Origin: Stutzerimonas stutzeri
GTDB taxonomy: Bacteria > Pseudomonadota > Gammaproteobacteria > Pseudomonadales > Pseudomonadaceae
DNA length: 64,000 bases
Assembly (NCBI RefSeq): GCF_018138085.1
Contig: NZ_CP073105.1
Span: 2,418,001-2,482,000, forward strand
Reading direction: 5' to 3'
The notes beneath the pieces were generated by a model that was not told the origin of the DNA, ran no database searches, and saw only the letters and a list, made by a program, of their open reading frames with translations. Positions 46,459 through 56,003 of this stretch are shown piece by piece (positions within the stretch are counted from its first letter, which is position 1; the number at the start of each line of letters is the position of its first letter). A program made the position numbers and the translations under genes.

Positions 46459-46787
46459 TTCGCGGTCAAGACCGCTCCCACGGCTGTGTGGCGCATTGTA
46501 GGAGCAGTCTTGACCGCGAGCTTTTCGGTGTACGGATGTTGTCATGTGCCTCGGTGACCTCGCTCGAATGACCTACTTGCCCCGAAGCCCTTCGCGGTCG
46601 AGACCGCTCCCACGGTTGTGTGGCGCATTGTAGGAGCGGTCTTGACCGCGAGCTTTTCGGTGTACAAGTGTTGTCATGCTGCCTCGGTGGAATCCCGTTC
46701 GAATGACGTACTTGCCTCGAAGCCCTTCGCGGTCGAGACCGCTCCCACGGTGTGTGGTGCATGTAGGAGCGGTCTTGACCGCGAGCT
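46459..46787. repeat. Tandem REP array C, period about 133 bases
   Basis: Three copies of the pair CGCGGTCGAGACCGCTCCCA ... TAGGAGCGGTCTTGACCGCG begin at 46461, 46593 and 46728 (steps 132 and 135). The loop TGTGTGGCGCATTG and the inter-unit spacer with TTTTCGGTGTAC and TTGTCATG are also conserved. It is the same REP family as arrays A and D. It lies between gudD and garD, within what would otherwise be an operon. Confidence 0.93.
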
Positions 46788-46797
46788 GTTTACACCA

Positions 46798-48141
46798 TCA
46801 ACGCACCATGCACGGCTGCTTGTTGTTGAAGGTCCACTCGGGGATCAGGTACTGCATGGCGATGGCGTCGTCGCGCGCGCCCAGGCCTTTTTCCAGGTAC
46901 AGCTCGTGGGCTTTCTGCAAGGCATCTTCGTCCAGTTCGATCCCCAGACCCGCCTTCGCCGGAACAGCCACTTTACCGCCAACGATCTGCAGCGGCTCGC
47001 GGGTCAGGTATTGGCCGTCCTGCCAGATCCAGTGGGTGTCGATCGCAGTGATCTTGCCCGGTGCAGCAGCCGCCACATGGGTGAACATCGCCAGTGAAAT
47101 GTCGAAGTGGTTGTTCGAGTGCGAGCCCCAGGTCAGCCCCCAGTCGTTGCACATCTGCGCCACCCGCACCGAACCGCTCATGGTCCAGAAGTGCGGGTCG
47201 GCCAGCGGGATGTCGACCGAATTCAGCTGGATGGTATGGCCCATCTGCCGCCAGTCAGTCGCGATCATGTTGGTCGCGGTCGGCAGGCCGGTGGCACGGC
47301 GGAACTCGGCCATCACTTCGCGACCCGAGTAGCCGTTCTCGGCACCGCAAGGGTCTTCGGCATACGCCAGCACGCCGTGCAGGTCCTTGCACAGATCGAT
47401 GGCTTCAGCCAGCGACCAGGCGCCGTTGGGGTCCAGGGTGATGCGCGCATCGGGAAAACGCTCGGCCAGTGCTCGAATCGCCTTGACCTCTTCGCGGCCC
47501 GGCAGCACGCCGCCCTTGAGTTTGAAATCCTTGAAACCGTAGCGCTCGTAGGCCGCCTCGGCCTGGCGCACGACCGTCTCGGGCGTCAGCGCTTCTTCGT
47601 TGCGCACGCGGAACCAGTTATCGCTGGCGTTCGATTCGTCGCGATAGCCGAGGTCAGTCTTGTTGCGATCGGCGATGAAGAACAGATAACCGAGCATCTC
47701 GACTTCGTCGCGCTGCTGTCCGTCACCGAGCAATGCGGCAACCGGCACGCCTAGGTGCTGGCCGAGCAGATCGAGTAATGCCGACTCGATGGCAGTGATG
47801 GCGTGAATGGCGATACGCAGATCGAACGTCTGCAAGCCGCGGCCACCGACGTCGCGGTCGGCGAATGCCTTGCGCGCCTGGTTCAGCAGACCGTTGAAAT
47901 TACCGACCGATTGGCCGATCAGAATGGCGCGAGCATCGTCCAGCGTCTTGCGGATCGCCTCGCCGCCGGGGACTTCGCCGACACCGGTGTTACCGGCGCT
48001 GTCCTTGAGAATGAGGATGTTGCGGGTGAAGTACGGACCATGGGCGCCGCTCAGGTTGAGCAGCATGCTGTCTTGACCTGCGACCGGGACCACCCGAAGT
48101 TCGGTGATGACCGGAGCACCTTGATTCACAGAATTGTTCAT
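46798..48141 (-). CDS. gudD: Glucarate dehydratase GudD
   Basis: An enolase-superfamily enzyme dehydrating D-glucarate (and L-idarate) to 5-dehydro-4-deoxyglucarate. The 447-residue protein has the expected set: the KxK bases K207 and K209 in FKLKGG, Mg ligands D237 and N239 in LDPNGAW, E262/D263 in AYAEDPCG, N291 in [10 protein letters not shown], and the H341 base in [13 protein letters not shown] at 48141. It lies 125 bases downstream of the semialdehyde dehydrogenase and its end nearly touches REP array C. A second, slightly longer copy occurs at 51423-52817. Confidence 0.95.
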   Translation of the reverse strand: MNNSVNQGAPVITELRVVPVAGQDSMLLNLSGAHGPYFTRNILILKDSAGNTGVGEVPGGEAIRKTLDDARAILIGQSVGNFNGLLNQARKAFADRDVGGRGLQTFDLRIAIHAITAIESALLDLLGQHLGVPVAALLGDGQQRDEVEMLGYLFFIADRNKTDLGYRDESNASDNWFRVRNEEALTPETVVRQAEAAYERYGFKDFKLKGGVLPGREEVKAIRALAERFPDARITLDPNGAWSLAEAIDLCKDLHGVLAYAEDPCGAENGYSGREVMAEFRRATGLPTATNMIATDWRQMGHTIQLNSVDIPLADPHFWTMSGSVRVAQMCNDWGLTWGSHSNNHFDISLAMFTHVAAAAPGKITAIDTHWIWQDGQYLTREPLQIVGGKVAVPAKAGLGIELDEDALQKAHELYLEKGLGARDDAIAMQYLIPEWTFNNKQPCMVR

Positions 48142-48266
48142 ATGCTTCTCTCTTTTGTTCTTATGGTCCGCGCTGCGGGTACAACGATCTATCTGCCATG
48201 GGCGCGACCCTGCCCGAGACGCGCGGCGACTCGGACAGGCTGCGCCGCGTGGAGCGGCACGGTTGA

Positions 48267-49709
48267 TCAGCCGATATAGGTGGTCTTCACCGTGGTGTAG
48301 AACTCCTGCGCATAACGGCCTTGCTCGCGCGGGCCATAGGACGAACCTTTGCGACCGCCGAACGGCACGTGGTAGTCCACACCCGCGGTCGGCAGGTTGA
48401 CCATCACCATCCCCGCCTGGGAATGACGCTTGAAGTGATTGGCATACTTCAGCGAGGTGGTGCAGATACCCGCCGACAGGCCGAACTCGGTGTCGTTGGC
48501 CATGGCCAGCGCTGCGTCGTAGTCCTTGACCTTCACCACGTTGGCCACAGGGCCAAAGATCTCTTCACGGCTGATGCGCATGTCCGCGGTGCTGTCGACG
48601 AACAAGGTCGGCGCCAGGTAGTAACCCTCGGTACCGCAGGTCACGCGCTCGCCACCGCAAGCCAGGCGTGCGCCCTCTTGCTTGCCGATCTCGATGTATT
48701 TCAGATCCTGGTCCAGCTGGGCCTGAGACACTACCGGGCCGACATCCACGCCCTGCTCCAGTGCCGAACCGACCTTGATCTTCTTGATGCGCTCGATCAT
48801 GGCTTCGACGAAACGGTCGTAGATACCTTCGGTGACGATGATGCGACTGGAGGCGGTGCAACGTTGGCCGGTCGAATAGAACGCGCTTTGCGTGGCCAGC
48901 TCGACGGCGGTATTGAGATCGGCATCGTCCAGAATGATTTGCGGATTCTTGCCGCCCATCTCCAGCTGGACCTTGGCCTGACGACCGACGCAGGTCGCCG
49001 CGATGCCGCGACCGACGCCCACCGAACCGGTGAAGCTGACGCCATCGACGCGCTTGTCGTTGACGATGGCTTCGCCGACTTCGCGGCCCTTGCCCATCAC
49101 CAGGTTGAACACGCCGTCCGGGAAGCCGGCACGCGAGATGATTTCAGCGATGGCCCAGGCGCAACCGGGCACCAGATCGGCCGGTTTGATGACCACGCAG
49201 TTGCCGTACGCCAGCGCCGGCGCGATCTTCCACGCGGGAATGGCGATCGGGAAGTTCCATGGAGTGATCAGACCGATCACGCCCAAAGGCTCGCGGGTTA
49301 CTTCGACGCTGACGCCCGGACGGACCGACTGCAGCGTTTCGCCGGCCTGACGCAGGCATTCGCCGGCGAAGTACTTGAAGATATTGCCGGCACGGGAGAC
49401 TTCACCGATGGCTTCCGGCAGGGTCTTGCCCTCTTCACGGGCCAGCAGGTTACCCAGCTCTTCGCGACGCGCGAGGATTTCCAGACCTACTTTTTCCAGG
49501 GCATCGGCACGGGCCTGGATGCCGCCAGTCGACCAGGTCGGGAAGGCCTTGCGGGCTGCAGCGATGGCGGCTTCGACCTGCGAAGCATCCGCCTGGGCGT
49601 ATTCGCCGATGACGTCCGACAGGTCGGACGGGTTGATGTTGGCCTGGTAGTGCTTGCCAGCTACCCATTGGCCATCGATGTAGTTGTCATAACGCTTTGC
49701 GTCTGCCAC
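48267..49709 (-). CDS. 2-oxoglutarate semialdehyde dehydrogenase (aldehyde dehydrogenase)
   Basis: A 480-residue aldehyde dehydrogenase with all catalytic residues: N152 in TPWNFPIA, K175 in VIKPAD, E250 in QLEMGGK and the nucleophile C284 in GQRCTASSR. The substrate is taken from context: the gene lies between kdgD and gudD, whose pathway yields 2-oxoglutarate semialdehyde, and the sequence resembles KGSADH-type enzymes ([28 protein letters not shown] near the end). The product, 2-oxoglutarate, enters the citric acid cycle. It is 91 bases downstream of kdgD. Confidence 0.92.
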   Translation of the reverse strand: MADAKRYDNYIDGQWVAGKHYQANINPSDLSDVIGEYAQADASQVEAAIAAARKAFPTWSTGGIQARADALEKVGLEILARREELGNLLAREEGKTLPEAIGEVSRAGNIFKYFAGECLRQAGETLQSVRPGVSVEVTREPLGVIGLITPWNFPIAIPAWKIAPALAYGNCVVIKPADLVPGCAWAIAEIISRAGFPDGVFNLVMGKGREVGEAIVNDKRVDGVSFTGSVGVGRGIAATCVGRQAKVQLEMGGKNPQIILDDADLNTAVELATQSAFYSTGQRCTASSRIIVTEGIYDRFVEAMIERIKKIKVGSALEQGVDVGPVVSQAQLDQDLKYIEIGKQEGARLACGGERVTCGTEGYYLAPTLFVDSTADMRISREEIFGPVANVVKVKDYDAALAMANDTEFGLSAGICTTSLKYANHFKRHSQAGMVMVNLPTAGVDYHVPFGGRKGSSYGPREQGRYAQEFYTTVKTTYIG

Positions 49710-49800
49710 GTAACGCTCTCCTTCGTGAGGTCCGCCGCAGTGCCCATGTATGAGGGCACTCGTAGCGACGGTTGGGGCGAGTGATAGGTCTAGCGTGCCG

Positions 49801-50712
49801 TTACTGTGCGCCCTGCTTCTCGATCAGCGCGGCGAGTGCTTCGTACTCGTCCGGGCGCAGGTCGGTCAGCGGTGCGCGAACGGGGCCGGCATCGTAACCG
49901 GCAATCTTCGCGCCGGCCTTGACGATGCTGACCGCATAGCCCTTGCAACGGTTGCGGATATCGAGGTACGGCAGGAAGAAATCGTCGATCAGCTTGCCGA
50001 CGGTTTCGTCATCGTTACGCGAGATGGCGGAGTAGAAATCCATGGCCAGCTTGGGTACGAAGTTGAAGACGGCCGAGGAGTAGACCGGTACGCCGAGCGC
50101 CTTGTAGGCGGCGGCATACACTTCTGCAGTGGGCAGGCCGCCGAGATAGGTCAGGCGCTCGCCCAGACGGCGACGGATGGAGACCATCAGCTCGATGTCG
50201 CCGAGGCCATCCTTGTAGCCGATCAGGTTCGGGCAGCGCTCGGCCAGTTGCTCGAGCAGCGGCGCGGTCAGGCGGCATACGTTGCGGTTGTAAACCACGA
50301 CGCCGATGTTGACCGACTTGCACACTTCCTCGACGTGCCGTGCGACACCTTCCTGGCTCGCTTCGGTCAGGTAATGCGGCAGCAGCAGCAGGCCTTTGGC
50401 ACCGAGGCGCTCGGCTTCCTGGGCGTAGGCGATGGCCTGACGAGTCGGGCCGCCGACACCGGCGAGAATCGGCACCTGGCCAGCGCAAGTGTCAACGGCG
50501 GTCTTGATGATGTCCGGATATTCCTGCGGGGTCAGCGAGAAGAACTCGCCGGTACCGCCAGCCGCGAACAAGGCAGTCGCGCCATAAGGTGCCAGCCACT
50601 CCAGACGCTTGATGTAGCCAGCACGGCTGAAGTCGCCCTGCTGGTCGAAATCGGTGACGGGAAAGGAGAGCAGACCAGAAGAGAGGATGGCCTTCAGTTC
50701 TTGTGGGTTCAT
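49801..50712 (-). CDS. kdgD: 5-dehydro-4-deoxyglucarate dehydratase KdgD
   Basis: A class I aldolase-fold (DapA family) enzyme that decarboxylates and dehydrates 5-dehydro-4-deoxyglucarate to 2-oxoglutarate semialdehyde. The 303-residue protein has [16 protein letters not shown] (51-66), Y141 in [11 protein letters not shown] and the Schiff-base K167 in [10 protein letters not shown]. Length and motifs match KdgD rather than DapA. The ATG at 50712 is preceded by CAGGAT; the longer open frame upstream reaches into the operator and REP D. It is first of the minus-strand block kdgD, aldehyde dehydrogenase, gudD, (REP C) garD. An operator-like site lies about 52 bases upstream. Confidence 0.94.
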   Translation of the reverse strand: MNPQELKAILSSGLLSFPVTDFDQQGDFSRAGYIKRLEWLAPYGATALFAAGGTGEFFSLTPQEYPDIIKTAVDTCAGQVPILAGVGGPTRQAIAYAQEAERLGAKGLLLLPHYLTEASQEGVARHVEEVCKSVNIGVVVYNRNVCRLTAPLLEQLAERCPNLIGYKDGLGDIELMVSIRRRLGERLTYLGGLPTAEVYAAAYKALGVPVYSSAVFNFVPKLAMDFYSAISRNDDETVGKLIDDFFLPYLDIRNRCKGYAVSIVKAGAKIAGYDAGPVRAPLTDLRPDEYEALAALIEKQGAQ

Positions 50713-50763
50713 TGTTTGAGCATCCTGTGAAGCTATCGGTATTGAGGAAGGGGCCGCAGCCTT

Positions 50764-50783
50764 GAGATACGTTATCGTACAAC
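50764..50783 (-). promoter_or_regulatory. Operator-like site upstream of kdgD
   Basis: GAGATACGTTATCGTACAAC on the plus strand matches the complement of the 51153-51172 operator at 15 of 20 positions and keeps part of the dyad (ATACG-TTAT-CGTA). It lies 52 bases before the kdgD start codon, where a promoter is needed. Weaker than the udh and gudD2 sites. Confidence 0.5.
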
Positions 50784-50835
50784 CTCGGAAGTTGCTACTG
50801 CTTTTGTATGGATATTTGCCGGCCCCATTCAAGGC

Positions 50836-50885
50836 CGAGACCGCTCCCACGCATGCCTGATCTGTGGGAGCGGTCTTGACCGCGA
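50836..50885. repeat. Single REP pair (cluster D)
   Basis: GACCGCTCCCAC at 50839-50850 and its exact complement GTGGGAGCGGTC at 50864-50875 flank a 13-base loop, followed by TTGACCGCG. It has the same core as arrays A and C, but in one copy only. It separates the divergent kdgD and gudD2 transcription units. Confidence 0.85.
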
Positions 50886-51114
50886 ATAGACACGGCCGAC
50901 CAGCTGGCGCACTTTTCGCTACACTCGCCGGAAATAAGGCCTACCCACACAGATCCTCGGTGGACCATTGGGGACTCTTCCCCGCGCGAGTCTCATGATG
51001 ATGCGGAACTCGGCCTGTACCCGAAAGAGGGGAAAAAGCCAGTGGCTCCCCGAAGAAGGCGAAACCTCAGCTCGACCGAGCAGTCACACAGAACGATTTT
51101 AATGTTGCCGTCGT

Positions 51115-51172
51115 TTGACAACCACCATCGGCGCTGATAAAAATCAAGCCAAGTCATACGACAACGTATGAC
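51115..51172 (+). promoter_or_regulatory. Promoter and perfect dyad operator of the gudD2-tctCBA operon
   Basis: TTGACA at 51115-51120, 18 bases, AAAAAT at 51139-51144, then GTCATACGACAACGTATGAC at 51153-51172: eight-base arms that are exact complements around ACAA. The element AATCAAGCCAAGTCAT leading into it is nearly the same as in the udh promoter. Placement over the start point suggests a repressor released by an aldarate-pathway compound. About 250 bases separate it from the gene start, so the leader is long; I see no gene in it. Confidence 0.75.
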
Positions 51173-51422
51173 AAAACAAACAGAGCTTAAAAAGCCATGC
51201 CTCATTCCGCGCCATTCTTCTCTGCAGCGCCCAGGCCTGTTGCCCACATCTCCACCGCCTTGCCTCCGCTGGCAAGTCTTTCCGCTACCCCTTACAGCCT
51301 GGCAAGCACGCCGACCGCCAATCTTCCACATTTAGATAGCTGTATGCGAGGGCTTGGCTGATAGCGCCACCCGCCCTTCCCACTCATTGCGCTCACAAGA
51401 ACAATCAGGAGCCCGCGACTCG

Positions 51423-52817
51423 ATGTCAGATCTCAAGGCCAACACCCCTATCGTGACCCGGATGCAGGTCATTCCCGTGGCGGGCTATGACAGCATGCTG
51501 CTGAACCTCTGCGGTGCGCACGCGCCCTATTTCACCCGCAACCTGGTGCTGCTCGAAGACAGCGCCGGGCGCAAGGGGATCGGCGAAGTCCCCGGCGGCG
51601 AAGGCATCCGTCAAGCGCTGGAGCGCACCAAGGGGCTCGTCGTCGGACAGCAGATCGGCCGCTACAATCGCGTGCTCAACACCCTGCGCCAGGCTATTGC
51701 AGGCGGCTCGGCGAAAGGGCCGCAGGCCACCCAGCACGAGGTGACCTCCGAGGCGGAAGCCGCGGTACTCAAACAGCCGCACGAGATCAACCTGCGGCTG
51801 GATAACGTCATTACTGCGGTCGAAGCCGCCCTCCTCGACCTGCTCGGCCAGCATCTGGACGTGCCTGTCGCAGAATTGCTCGGTAGTGGCCAGCAACGCG
51901 ACAGCGTGCCGATGCTGGCGTATCTCTTCTATATAGGCGATCGCACCCGCACCGACCTGCCCTATCTCGCCGGCACCGGCTCGGCCGACGACTGGTACCA
52001 CCTTCGCCATCAGGAAGCGGTCACCCCGGCCGCCATCGTCCGGCTTGCCGAGGCTGCCACGGCGCGCTACGGCTTCAAGGACTTCAAGCTCAAGGGCGGC
52101 GTGATGCGTGGCAGCGAAGAGATGCAAGCCATCGCCGGCATCAAGGCGCGCTTCCCGGATTCACGCGTCACGCTGGACCCCAACGGCGCCTGGTCATTGG
52201 CGCAAGCCATCGAGCTGTGCAAAGGCCAGGGCCATATCCTGTCCTACGCCGAAGATCCGTGCGGTCCGGAAAACGGCTACTCGGGACGCGAGATCATGGC
52301 CGAGTTCAAGCGCGCCACCGGCATCCCTACCGCCACCAACATGGTCGCCACCGACTGGCGGCAGATGGGTCATTCCCTGCGTCTGGAAGCTGTCGACATT
52401 CCCCTGGCCGACCCGCATTTCTGGACGATGCAAGGCTCGGTGCGGCTGGCGCAGATGTGCGAGCAGTTCGGCCTGACGTGGGGCTCGCATTCCAACAACC
52501 ACTTCGACGTCTCGCTGGCCATGTTCACCCATGCCGCGGCCGCAGCGTCGGGCAACATCACTGCCATCGACACCCACTGGATCTGGCAAGAAGGCCAGGA
52601 GCGCCTGACCCGCGAACCGCTGCAGATCGTCGGCGGCGCGGTCCAGGTGCCAGACAAGCCGGGGCTCGGTATTGAACCGGACATGGATCGAATCGCTGCG
52701 GCGCACGAGCTCTACAACAAGGTCGCCACCGGTGCCCGAGACGACGCCATGGCCATGCAGTACCTGGTGCCTGGCTGGAAATACGATCCCAAGCAGCCAA
52801 GCCTGGGACGTCAATAA
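51423..52817 (+). CDS. Glucarate dehydratase, second copy (GudD/GudX-like)
   Basis: A 464-residue paralogue of the gudD product with the same catalytic set: [43 protein letters not shown] and [12 protein letters not shown]. It differs by an insertion of roughly 17-20 residues around position 95-120 (the [16 protein letters not shown] region), lacking in the first copy, and by a short C-terminal change. The start at 51423 (MSDLKANTP) has CAGGAG upstream; an earlier in-frame ATG at 51354 is less likely. It is the first gene of an operon with tctC, tctB and tctA, so a transporter-linked dehydratase for glucarate or a related diacid is inferred. Confidence 0.9.
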   Translation: MSDLKANTPIVTRMQVIPVAGYDSMLLNLCGAHAPYFTRNLVLLEDSAGRKGIGEVPGGEGIRQALERTKGLVVGQQIGRYNRVLNTLRQAIAGGSAKGPQATQHEVTSEAEAAVLKQPHEINLRLDNVITAVEAALLDLLGQHLDVPVAELLGSGQQRDSVPMLAYLFYIGDRTRTDLPYLAGTGSADDWYHLRHQEAVTPAAIVRLAEAATARYGFKDFKLKGGVMRGSEEMQAIAGIKARFPDSRVTLDPNGAWSLAQAIELCKGQGHILSYAEDPCGPENGYSGREIMAEFKRATGIPTATNMVATDWRQMGHSLRLEAVDIPLADPHFWTMQGSVRLAQMCEQFGLTWGSHSNNHFDVSLAMFTHAAAAASGNITAIDTHWIWQEGQERLTREPLQIVGGAVQVPDKPGLGIEPDMDRIAAAHELYNKVATGARDDAMAMQYLVPGWKYDPKQPSLGRQ

Positions 52818-52869
52818 CCAGAAAAGATACAAACGAAGCGCCGCAACCCAACCACGGAGAGACCCAACA

Positions 52870-53838
52870 ATGAAAAAAGCTATCAGCGCCTCCCTCGTTT
52901 CCGCCCTGCTGGCAACCGCGGTCAGCGGTGCCTATGCCGCCGAAACCGAATGGCCGACTCGCCCTGTCCAGGTCGTGGTCATTGCCAACGCCGGCGGCGA
53001 TACCGACTTCAATGCCCGCACCATGGCCAAGCACTTCACCAAGATCACCGGCGAAGCGATGGTTATCACCAACGTCGCCGGCGGCGGTGGCACCCTGGCC
53101 GCCGAGCAGGTCAAGCAAGCCGACCCGGACGGCAACACCATCCTCTTCACCCACACCGGCCAGTTGATCGTCAACGAAGTCGCCGGCCTGACCGAAGACA
53201 GCCTCGATGCGTTCGACATCTGCTGCATCGCCGGCGTCGACAAGGGCACCGTATTCGTCGCGTCGAAGAGTTCGGGCCTGAAATCGCTGGAAGACCTGAT
53301 CTCCAAATCCAAGGCCGAGCCGAGCAGCGTCACCTACGGCACCGAGATGGGCAGCTACTCTCACCTGCAGGGCCTGATGTTCGAGGGCCTGACCGACACC
53401 AAGCTGAAGATGGTCGACGCCGGCACGGTATCGGAGAAGGTTGTCGCCCTGCTGGGCAACCGTATCGACCTGGCCGCAATCAGCTACGGCTCGGTACAGG
53501 ACTACGTGCAGAGCGGTGAGATGGTCGCCCTGGGCCAGCCCAACGACGAGCGCAACCCGCTACTGGGCGACGTGCCGACCTTCAAGGAACAAGGTGTCGA
53601 CTTCGTTATGGAGAAGCCTTACGTCGTTGCGTTCCCGGACGGCACCGATCCGGCCATCATCGAGAAGATGGCCGGCATCGTGAAGCAGATCACCGAGATG
53701 CCAGAATATGAAGAGGAGCTGCGCAAGACCTTCAAGCAGCCGGTCAGCTACTTCGGTACCGATGCGTCCATCGACCGCCTGAAGAACACCCGTGAAGACT
53801 TCATGCAGTACAAGGATCAGCTGCGTCAGGGTAAATAA
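52870..53838 (+). CDS. TctC-type tripartite tricarboxylate transporter substrate-binding protein
   Basis: A periplasmic binding protein of 322 residues. Signal peptide: MKKAISASLVSALLATAVSG with cleavage after AYA at about 24. The mature part has the Bug/TctC pattern EWPTRPVQVVVIANAGGDTD, NVAGGGGTLAAEQVKQADPD, then YGTEMGSYSHLQGLMFE and a C-terminal helical part. Such proteins bind carboxylates (citrate, glutarate, dicarboxylates). Because it follows a glucarate dehydratase, the ligand is probably glucarate/galactarate, which is inference. The ATG follows GGAGA. Operon gudD2-tctC-tctB-tctA. Confidence 0.9.
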   Translation: MKKAISASLVSALLATAVSGAYAAETEWPTRPVQVVVIANAGGDTDFNARTMAKHFTKITGEAMVITNVAGGGGTLAAEQVKQADPDGNTILFTHTGQLIVNEVAGLTEDSLDAFDICCIAGVDKGTVFVASKSSGLKSLEDLISKSKAEPSSVTYGTEMGSYSHLQGLMFEGLTDTKLKMVDAGTVSEKVVALLGNRIDLAAISYGSVQDYVQSGEMVALGQPNDERNPLLGDVPTFKEQGVDFVMEKPYVVAFPDGTDPAIIEKMAGIVKQITEMPEYEEELRKTFKQPVSYFGTDASIDRLKNTREDFMQYKDQLRQGK

Positions 53839-53908
53839 GTCACCGCAACACGATGCCGGACGTAGTCACTGCGTCCGGCAGCCTTTCCTCTGAATCGAGA
53901 GCTGTCCC

Positions 53909-54397
53909 ATGGATACCTACAAGAGAAAGGAGTTACTGGTCGGGGCCCTGATGCTGGGCGCCGGCCTGTTCTACCTGTTCCTGACCATCAATCTTCCGCG
54001 CAAAGGTTTCATCGACGCGTCCACTGTTCCTTATGTCCTGTCCGTCGGGCTCTGCCTGTTGGGCGTGTTGCAACTGGTGACCGCAACCCGGGCGACGCAC
54101 CCTCCGGTCGATCCCGATGCGGATGCCGACCCCTCTGCCGGAACGCCACCTGACTACCCCACGGTGTTCAAGACACTCGGGTTGATCGCCGTTTATGTCG
54201 CCCTGCTGCAAAAGGTCGGCTTCCCGATCATGACGGTGCTTTATCTCTATGCGCAGTTCATCGTGATCACACCGCGCGAACAGAAGATCAACCACATCGC
54301 CTATATCGTCATCGCAGTCGTGACGTCCGCGTTGATCTTTTTCACCTTCCGGCAGGGCTTCGATCTGATGCTCCCGACCGGCTTTCTGAAATTCTAG
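53909..54397 (+). CDS. TctB small membrane subunit
   Basis: A 162-residue inner membrane protein with four predicted helices: about 11-30, 42-62, 90-108 and 128-150. It has the typical TctB layout and lies between the binding protein and the large TctA subunit. A polar Asp/Pro-rich loop (about 67-85, VDPDADADPSAGTPPDYP) separates the second and third helices. It starts with ATG (MDTYKRKELLVGALML). Sequence conservation in TctB is low, so the call rests on helices, size and position. Confidence 0.85.
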   Translation: MDTYKRKELLVGALMLGAGLFYLFLTINLPRKGFIDASTVPYVLSVGLCLLGVLQLVTATRATHPPVDPDADADPSAGTPPDYPTVFKTLGLIAVYVALLQKVGFPIMTVLYLYAQFIVITPREQKINHIAYIVIAVVTSALIFFTFRQGFDLMLPTGFLKF

Positions 54398-54406
54398 GAG
54401 ACGGCC

Positions 54407-55927
54407 ATGTTCGAGCTTCTGCAGGCCGGTTTCGGCGCGGTTTTCTCCCCGTATATCTTCATCCTGATCACCCTTGGCGTCGCCGTCGGCATCGTCTTCG
54501 GTGCCGTCCCCGGGCTGTCGGCTACCATGGCCATTGCCTTGTGTTTGCCGCTGACCTACACCATGGGGCCCGCCGCAGGCTTGTCGCTGTTGGTCGCACT
54601 GTTCATCGGCGCGACGTCCGGCGGCCTGATTTCGGCCATTCTGCTCAAGATCCCCGGCACGCCCGCCTCCATCGCCACGACGTTCGACGGCGGGCCGATG
54701 ATGGAGAAAGGCGAAGGCCTGAAGGCACTGGGCGTCGGTGTCGTGTTTTCCTTCATTGGCACTGTGTTCAGCATTGTCGCGCTGATGTCCATCGCGCCTT
54801 CGCTGGCCAAGGTGGCCTTGCGCTTCGGGCCGCATGAATACTTCTCCATCGCGATCTTCTCGCTGACGCTGATCGCCACGCTGTCCACTGGTTCGCTGCT
54901 CAAGGGCATCTATGCCGGCACCCTGGGCTTCGCGTTTTCCACCGTGGGTATCGCACCCGTTGATGCCATCCGCCGCTTCACGTTCGACTCGCCTAACCTC
55001 AACGGCGGTTTCGCGATGTTGACGGTGATGATCGGCATGTTTGCCGTGGCCGAAGTGATGAAGATCGCCGAAACCGGTCGCTCGATGCACAAGAGCAAGA
55101 TCGCCACGGTCAGCATGAAGGGCGTGAAGGGCTTCGGCTTTTCCATGAAGGAGTTCTTCGGGCAGATTCCCAATGCGTTTCGCTCCTCGCTGATCGGCAT
55201 CGGAATCGGCATTTTGCCGGGCATCGGCGCCGGCACCTCGAACATCGTCTCCTACATCATCGCCAAGAAACGCTCCAAGCATCCCGAGCAATTCGGCAAA
55301 GGCGCGGTCGAGGGCGTGGTCGCCAGCGAGACGGCGAACAACGCCGGCATCGGTAGCGCCATGATCCCGCTGATGACGCTCGGCATTCCGGGCGACACCG
55401 TGACCGCCATCCTGCTCGGTGGCTTCATGATCCACGGCATCCAGCCCGGCCCACTGCTGTTTATCAGCCAGGGCCCGCTGGTGTACACCATCTTCGCGGC
55501 GCTGATCCTCGCGTCGGTGATGATGCTGGTGCTGGAGTTCTACGGCCTGCGCATCTTCATCAAGCTGCTGGCAGTGCCCAAGCACATCCTGCTGCCGATC
55601 ATCCTGGTGCTGTGCGTGGTGGGTGCGTTCGGTCTGAGCAGTCGGGTGTTCGACGTCTGGACCATTCTCTTGTTCGGCCTGATTGGCTATGGCTTCGTCA
55701 AAGGCGGCATGCCTGCAGCGCCGTTCATCATCGGTTTCATTCTCGGGCCGATGGCCGAAACCAACCTGCGGCGCGGCCTGATGCTGTCCGACGGCCACTT
55801 CATGGGCTTTCTCACGAACCCGATCTCGGCGTGCTTCTTGGCGCTGGCCCTGCTGTCGGTGCTCTGGCATCTGTTCAGCGCACTGCGCGGGCGCAAAAGC
55901 TCGGTGGAAAAGCTGCAGCGCGCCTGA
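54407..55927 (+). CDS. TctA large membrane subunit
   Basis: A 506-residue permease with about twelve membrane segments, the translocating part of the tripartite tricarboxylate transporter. Conserved TctA stretches: GAVPGLSATMAIALCLPLTY near residues 26-45, GGLISAILLKIPGTPASIAT (71-90), GILPGIGAGTSNIVSYIIAK and ASETANNAGIGSAMIPLMTL-GIPGD. It follows tctB by nine bases and is the last gene of the operon; two stable hairpins follow. Uptake is likely Na+- or proton-coupled, by family knowledge. Confidence 0.93.
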   Translation: MFELLQAGFGAVFSPYIFILITLGVAVGIVFGAVPGLSATMAIALCLPLTYTMGPAAGLSLLVALFIGATSGGLISAILLKIPGTPASIATTFDGGPMMEKGEGLKALGVGVVFSFIGTVFSIVALMSIAPSLAKVALRFGPHEYFSIAIFSLTLIATLSTGSLLKGIYAGTLGFAFSTVGIAPVDAIRRFTFDSPNLNGGFAMLTVMIGMFAVAEVMKIAETGRSMHKSKIATVSMKGVKGFGFSMKEFFGQIPNAFRSSLIGIGIGILPGIGAGTSNIVSYIIAKKRSKHPEQFGKGAVEGVVASETANNAGIGSAMIPLMTLGIPGDTVTAILLGGFMIHGIQPGPLLFISQGPLVYTIFAALILASVMMLVLEFYGLRIFIKLLAVPKHILLPIILVLCVVGAFGLSSRVFDVWTILLFGLIGYGFVKGGMPAAPFIIGFILGPMAETNLRRGLMLSDGHFMGFLTNPISACFLALALLSVLWHLFSALRGRKSSVEKLQRA

Positions 55928-55932
55928 CCCGA

Positions 55933-55999
55933 CGGCATCCGCGCGAGCGGATGCCGATGTAAAAAACCGCGCCATGCACGGCCTGCAAGGCGCGGTTTT
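55933..55999. terminator. Double hairpin between tctA and convergent enolase gene
   Basis: First hairpin CGGCATCCGC, loop GCGA, GCGGATGCCG at 55933-55956. Second AAAACCGCGCC (55963-55973), 15-base loop, GGCGCGGTTTT (55989-55999). The second has A- and T-rich ends on the two sides and ends four bases before the stop of the minus-strand enolase gene, so it fits a bidirectional terminator. Confidence 0.85.
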
Positions 56000-56003
56000 G
56001 CGT

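Noticed and set aside
51195..51359. Possible leader peptide of about 54 codons before gudD2
   Set aside because: Starts with ATG after the operator but has no good ribosome site and no recognisable feature; random frames of this length are common here.
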